From the NCBI RefSeq assembly GCF_900115045.1, contig NZ_FOVC01000002.1, positions 186,001-250,000 on the forward strand: a stretch of 64,000 bases of DNA, in the 5' to 3' direction. Under the pieces are notes generated by a model, which had not been told where the DNA came from, searched no databases, and saw only the letters and a list, made by a program, of their open reading frames with translations. Source of the DNA: Izhakiella capsodis (GTDB taxonomy: Bacteria > Pseudomonadota > Gammaproteobacteria > Enterobacterales > Enterobacteriaceae). Shown here piece after piece: positions 59,997 to 64,000 of the stretch. Within the stretch, counting starts at the first letter, position 1, and every line of letters starts with the position of its first letter. A program made the position numbers and the translations under genes.

Positions 59997-61232
59997 TCAT
60001 TCAGTCCAGGCCAGTTGATGCAGCATTAATGCGAGTGTTCTGACTCCCTGAGCCAGGTCTTCAGGATGAGTACTTTCTGCCGGGTTGTGGCTGATACCCT
60101 TGATGCTCGGTATGAAAATCATGCAGGTCGGTACATGGGGAGCGAAAATTTGCGCGTCATGGCCTGCACCGCTGGGCATCCTGCGAAAACTCAACCCTTG
60201 CTTTTCGCACAAGGAGATCAGCTGTTTGACCAGCCGTTTATCCATTGGCGCGGGTGCCTCGTCCATCCACAGGTCAATCGTAATATCTACCCCCAACTCC
60301 TCGCAGATACGGCGCATATCGGCTTCCAGTACCTCGCTGAATGCATGGAGCTCGGCAGCGTTGGTGTGGCGGCAATCAATAGTAAAAATCGTTTTTCCCG
60401 CAACCACGTTAACGATGCCGGGGTATGCTTCAACCTTACCGAAGGTGAGCACCAGGGGGTCGCCAAGATTTTTTGCTTTCGCAGTGGATTCGCAGCAAAT
60501 ACGGCTGAAAGCATAGATAGTGTCATGGCGATAGTTCATCGGCGTGGTGCCGGCGTGATTCGACTCGCCGTTCAGGGTTACGGTATATCGGCGCTGTCCG
60601 ACGATTGCCTCGACTACGCCGATCGACTGCTGATTTGTCTCCAGCACCTTACCCTGTTCGATATGCAGCTCAACAAAGGCTTTAATATCCTCACGCGGTG
60701 CCAGCGGCACGACGGGCAAGCTGAAACCGCAGACTTTCATTGCATCGACAAAGCGAACACCCTGAGCGTCGCGGATTGTGGCGACATCCGCCGGGTTGGC
60801 AATTCCCACGATATTTTTGCTTCCCCAACAGGCATAGGGAAAACGGCTGCCTTCCTCCTCAGCCATCGCGACCACCTCCAGCGAACGCAGCGGTTGCCCG
60901 TAGGTCTGTTTTAACCAGCTAATAGCAAGCCATGCCGCCAGTACGCCAAACTGTCCGTCAAGATTACCGCCATTGACGACGCTGTCGATATGTGAACCGC
61001 TTAGAATAACCTGCTGTGGAAAACGGCTACCTTCCAGTCGGCCATAAAGGTTGCCAACCTGATCGAACCGGGTTTCCAGCCCACTCTGATCCATGCGTTG
61101 TTTTAAGGCCTGCTGGGCTGCAAGCCACTCGGCAGAATAAAGTAAACGCGTCAGACCGCCGGTGGGATCGGCGCCAAATGAGGAAAGCCAGGGTAAGTTT
61201 TCCTCGATAGCGCGACGAAAATAATCAACCAT
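59997..61232 (-). CDS. allC: allantoate amidohydrolase AllC
   Basis: A 411-residue M20-family metal-dependent amidohydrolase converting allantoate to (S)-ureidoglycine, CO2 and ammonia. Binuclear Zn/Mn ligands are visible: SGSHIDSVVNGGNLDGQFG, AEEEGSRFPYACWGS and VELHIEQGKVLE, with the dimerisation block GESNHAGTTPMNYRHD and the C-terminal SGAGHDAQIFA. It leads allE. CAGGAG precedes ATG 61232. With AllB upstream in the pathway and AllE, AllA after it, the allantoin-to-glyoxylate route is complete here. Confidence 0.95.
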   Translation of the reverse strand: MVDYFRRAIEENLPWLSSFGADPTGGLTRLLYSAEWLAAQQALKQRMDQSGLETRFDQVGNLYGRLEGSRFPQQVILSGSHIDSVVNGGNLDGQFGVLAAWLAISWLKQTYGQPLRSLEVVAMAEEEGSRFPYACWGSKNIVGIANPADVATIRDAQGVRFVDAMKVCGFSLPVVPLAPREDIKAFVELHIEQGKVLETNQQSIGVVEAIVGQRRYTVTLNGESNHAGTTPMNYRHDTIYAFSRICCESTAKAKNLGDPLVLTFGKVEAYPGIVNVVAGKTIFTIDCRHTNAAELHAFSEVLEADMRRICEELGVDITIDLWMDEAPAPMDKRLVKQLISLCEKQGLSFRRMPSGAGHDAQIFAPHVPTCMIFIPSIKGISHNPAESTHPEDLAQGVRTLALMLHQLAWTE

Positions 61233-61724
61233 CTGTAACTCCTGTTACTGAATTCATTAAGCTTAAGGGCAGGCGGGGTTGCCAGTTTCTCTGAGTTTGT
61301 TGGCTACCGGACAGCGAACGGTATTGGCAATAACGACGTCCTGTGGCCCTCGTGACGCTATTTTTCAACGTCATATGGCCTGCAATCATCTCAGTAATCT
61401 TTGTTCGTTGCCTGCGCGACTAAAGCTACATGCGTTAAAATACTGTGAATGTAATGTGAGATTGTGATCTGCGTCCGAAAAGAGTCATAGTTAGATTTTA
61501 TTGTATAATGCGTGATTTTTTATTAAGCACGGCGGTTAAAACAAGATGAAATGACGCCTGTTAATGAAAATGCCGTCCTTATTGAACCAGTCATCACTAT
61601 TTTGATGTGATGCCTGTCACGCCTGAGATAATGAAAAATGTATTACTTTGTTGCTGAAAAGTAATCAAGAATCAGGCATTACAAAAAAGACTGCTCAATA
61701 ATGACAGGGTACAACTTTATCTTC
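61233..61724. other. upstream region of allC
   Basis: About 490 bases without a credible gene. TATAAT at 61504-61509 is a perfect -10 on the plus strand without an obvious product. No AllR box was seen here. Confidence 0.4.
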
Positions 61725-62525
61725 TTAACCTGTTGATACAGGCCGATCGGGTAGCGGACGGCGCTGGCGATAGCTAAACTGAATGTACATATTACTCGCC
61801 AGGGGATCACTCACCGTCGCGTTAATATTCCAGGTCGATTGAATTAACGCGGGTGTCAAAACGTTTTCTGGTGCTCCACATGCGGCTATTTTTCCTGCGT
61901 TGAGTACCACCAGCTGCTGGCAATAATTGGCGGCCAGGTTGAGGTCGTGCAACGCTATTACGACCGTGACTGGCAGTTCACTGATCAGTAGCATCAGCTC
62001 AAGCTGATGCTGTATATCGAGATGGTTTGTTGGCTCATCAAGCAGCAGAATGCTGGGGTTTTGTGCCAGCGCTCTGGCTATCTGGCAACGCTGTCGTTCG
62101 CCACCGGATAGTTGATGCCAGCAGCGGTCGACCAACGCCTGTAGATGCATCTGTTCGATAGCTCTGTCAACCGCTGCACGGTCATCAGCGCGCCAACGAG
62201 AAAACGCGCTACGATGCGGTGTACGTCCCAGTCGGACGATCTCCTCCACCCGCAGGCTGTCCTCGGTGTCTGCATGCTGGGCAACAAATGCCAGTTTACG
62301 GGCGCGTGTGCGCTGGCTCATGGTAAACAGTGCCGAATCGTCAAGCATGACGCCACGCCCTCCCGTTGGCGGCAAGCCTGCCAGGCATCTGAGCAACGTG
62401 GATTTGCCGGAGCCATTGGGGCCAAGCAATCCGGTTGTCTGGCCTGCGGCGGATTCAAAGCAGATATCCTGAAGAATTTGTCGTCTCTGCAGCATTACGG
62501 ACAGGTTGTTGACCGAAATTTTCAT
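61725..62525 (-). CDS. iron/cobalamin-type ABC transporter ATPase (FecE/BtuD-like)
   Basis: A 266-residue ATP-binding subunit. Walker A GLLGPNGSGKSTLL, signature LSGGERQR and Walker B ILLLDEPTNHLD are all intact, and the wording is that of the FecE/FepC/HmuV group for siderophores, haem or vitamin B12. The frame is open to 62561; ATG 62525 overlaps the permease stop (ATGA), which fixes the start. Third gene of a binding protein-permease-ATPase operon. Confidence 0.9.
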   Translation of the reverse strand: MKISVNNLSVMLQRRQILQDICFESAAGQTTGLLGPNGSGKSTLLRCLAGLPPTGGRGVMLDDSALFTMSQRTRARKLAFVAQHADTEDSLRVEEIVRLGRTPHRSAFSRWRADDRAAVDRAIEQMHLQALVDRCWHQLSGGERQRCQIARALAQNPSILLLDEPTNHLDIQHQLELMLLISELPVTVVIALHDLNLAANYCQQLVVLNAGKIAACGAPENVLTPALIQSTWNINATVSDPLASNMYIQFSYRQRRPLPDRPVSTG

Positions 62526-63556
62526 CCTGTTTTCCCACGCGAGCGGTAAAGAATTAGGCAAAAAACAGGCGCACCAACCAGCGCGGTGACTACGCCGATA
62601 GGGATAACCTGATGTGTCATCAAGGTGCGGGATAACAGGTCGGCAAGGATCATAAAATGGGCGCCGATAATAAAGCAGATCGGTACCGATATTAAATGAC
62701 CGGAGCCGACGATCATGCGCGCCACATGGGGAATGACCAGGCCGACGAAGCCTACCGCACCAATGATACTGACGATGACCGCAGTTTGCAGGGCGGTCAG
62801 CAGTAGCAGAGCAATGCGCACGTACTGTACGCGGGTGCCCAACGTTGCCGAAATTTCTTCACCAAAAGTGAACGTATCCAACGATCGCGCGAGACTTAGT
62901 GTGAGCAGCAACCCACTTAGCGTTACACAAAGCGTTAACAACGCATCAGGCCAACGAACGCCGCTCAGGCTGCCAAGCAGCCAGAACATCACGCTACGCG
63001 ATTGTTCAGCATTAGCGGAGGTACTGATAATGCTTGCGGTCAAGGCATTAAACAGTTGCGTGCCGGCGATACCCGCCAGGATGATACGCGTTGCGCTATC
63101 GCGCATACCCCGTGCCAGTAGCATGATGAGCGCGAAAGCGGCGCAGGCACCGATGAATGCGCCGACGCTGACGCTCAGAATACCCCCACCAATGCCTATC
63201 AGCATTACCAACACTGCGCCCGTGGAAGCACCGGCTGAAATCCCTAACAGATAGGGTTCGGCGAGCGCATTACGTAACAGGGCTTGTAGCACCAGCCCGC
63301 ACAGGGCAAGGCCGCCGCCACTACAAGCCGCCATGAGTGCGCGACTGGCGCGATATTGCCAGACGATGCCTTCCTCAATTGGCGGCAGAGGAAAGTGACT
63401 AAACCCCAGGCCGTTCGCCAACGCCATCGCTGCGTGGGTGAAAGGCACCGGCATATCGCCATTGGCAGCGGCGATAATCAGCATCAGCGGCAGACTAATT
63501 ACTCCTGTGAAAATGACTGTCAGACCATTTTTTGAATGAAATCCCGTGGGCCTCAT
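62522..63556 (-). CDS. FecCD-family ABC permease
   Basis: A 344-residue inner-membrane permease with about ten membrane segments. Family motifs: YRASRALMAACSGGGLALCGLVLQALLRNALAEPYLLGISAGAS and the C-terminal GLVIPHVARMIVG (coupling to the ATPase) are present. A single permease means that it works as a homodimer, as BtuC. Its start overlaps the binding-protein stop (ATGA), and its stop overlaps the ATPase start. The substrate is uncertain: ferric siderophore, haem or corrinoid. Confidence 0.9.
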   Translation of the reverse strand: MRPTGFHSKNGLTVIFTGVISLPLMLIIAAANGDMPVPFTHAAMALANGLGFSHFPLPPIEEGIVWQYRASRALMAACSGGGLALCGLVLQALLRNALAEPYLLGISAGASTGAVLVMLIGIGGGILSVSVGAFIGACAAFALIMLLARGMRDSATRIILAGIAGTQLFNALTASIISTSANAEQSRSVMFWLLGSLSGVRWPDALLTLCVTLSGLLLTLSLARSLDTFTFGEEISATLGTRVQYVRIALLLLTALQTAVIVSIIGAVGFVGLVIPHVARMIVGSGHLISVPICFIIGAHFMILADLLSRTLMTHQVIPIGVVTALVGAPVFCLILYRSRGKTG

Positions 63557-64000
63557 GAGTGTCCCGTTAACGTAGCGATATGGCGACTGAGAAGTTCAAC
63601 TGCCTCAACGTTGCGTAACGATGGGTTAAGCGACATGGCGGGTACAATAATGATATGGTCTTTTTGCACCGCTGGCATTTGACGAGTTAGTGGGTCATTA
63701 AGCAGAAAATGGCGCTTAATTTTTGCATCGTCTGCCGGATATAAACGACGGTCCATATCGGCAAACACAATGAGATCGGGCTGTAAGCGTACAATGTGCT
63801 CCCAGCTGACGGCAGGCCATTCGTCCCGGATGCTTATAATATTTTGCAGGCCCAGGGTCCGACTGATCCAGCCAGGTACACCGTTGCTGCCTGCGACCCA
63901 AGGGTCACCATTCAGCCGACTACTGGAAAACCAGAACACCACTTTCAGCGGCGTCGCAGGCGGTTGTTTGACTCGCTTAATTGCGCTTGCAATGCGTTTG
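63553..64000 (-). CDS. periplasmic binding protein of the FecB/BtuF family, partial
   Basis: Only the C-terminal 148 or so residues lie in the window; the frame stays open to position 64000, so the start is outside. Visible are VVFWFSSSRLNGDPWVAGSNGVPGWISRTLGLQNI, EWPAVSWEHIVRLQPDLIVFAD and the C-terminal AVELLSRHIATLTG, typical of the class III metal-chelate receptors. It captures the ligand for the FecCD-type permease. No TonB-dependent receptor gene is in view. No Fur box can be judged, as the promoter is outside. Confidence 0.88.
   Translation of the reverse strand, partial: KRIASAIKRVKQPPATPLKVVFWFSSSRLNGDPWVAGSNGVPGWISRTLGLQNIISIRDEWPAVSWEHIVRLQPDLIVFADMDRRLYPADDAKIKRHFLLNDPLTRQMPAVQKDHIIIVPAMSLNPSLRNVEAVELLSRHIATLTGHS

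Noticed and set aside
61504..61509. Perfect TATAAT in the gap upstream of allC
   Set aside because: It faces away from allC, has no good -35 at the right distance and no gene follows on that strand.

Overview
The window reads as chromosomal DNA of an enterobacterium (Enterobacterales). The gene families (TreF, YceI, YghU, YbdG-type MscS, RcnA/RcnR, YcgZ, the allantoin all/gcl/hyi genes) match E. coli/Salmonella genes closely, but the order is that of an accessory-rich environmental or plant-associated relative. Erwiniaceae-like (Pantoea/Erwinia/Mixta) is a guess, not a proof. No rRNA, tRNA, CRISPR array, intact IS element or integrase was recognised.

Layout. 1-5.8 kb: a small leader-type ORF with a terminator, cytoplasmic trehalase treF, a YceI protein, and an L-talarate/galactarate dehydratase divergent from a LacI-family regulator with operator-like palindromes between them. 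5.9-9.3 kb: a solitary PBP2 paralogue and a membrane chemoreceptor. 9.4-13.5 kb: metal genes: a Fur-boxed siderophore-interacting reductase (YqjH/NfeF type), an MgtC/SapB protein with a structured leader RNA, and the divergent rcnA/rcnR pair sharing a 38-bp perfect palindrome. 13.9-20.8 kb: a TetR-DMT exporter operon, YghU, an MscS-CorA operon, a lipoprotein and an XRE regulator. 21.5-27.8 kb: a LysR regulator and a chaperone-usher fimbrial cluster whose last gene is broken twice, each time in a 6-base homopolymer. 28.5-35.4 kb: a sugar locus best explained as D-tagatose catabolism. It holds a PTS protein fusing EIIB-EIIC-EIIA-HPr, a 1-phosphate kinase, tagatose-1,6-bisphosphate aldolase, a DeoR regulator and a tagatose-kinase-like PfkB enzyme. 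35.7-41.7 kb: an AIDA-type autotransporter, a LuxR-like regulator and YcgZ/YmgA-type small regulators. 41.9-61.2 kb: the allantoin locus (allS, allA, allR, gcl, hyi, allP, allB ... allE, allC). 61.7-64 kb: an iron/cobalamin-type ABC importer cut by the window end.

The most notable structure is inside the allantoin locus. An AT-rich segment of about 7.8 kb lies between allB and allE. It encodes a GH31 glycosidase and an MFS transporter divergent from uxuA and uxaC, with two UxuR/ExuR-like operators between the two arms. It is bracketed by diverged direct copies of the allB 3' end plus the original allB-allE intergenic region (about 415 bp each), and the right copy abuts an internally deleted amino-acid ABC ATPase remnant. 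This suggests acquisition of a glucuronoside-utilisation cassette by recombination at allB. The cassette lacks uxuB, and the allantoin locus lacks glxR, so both pathways depend on genes elsewhere.

Other points to check: treF has no ATG and its best Shine-Dalgarno site points to an ATT or ATC start; and the mgtC leader can form mutually exclusive hairpins.
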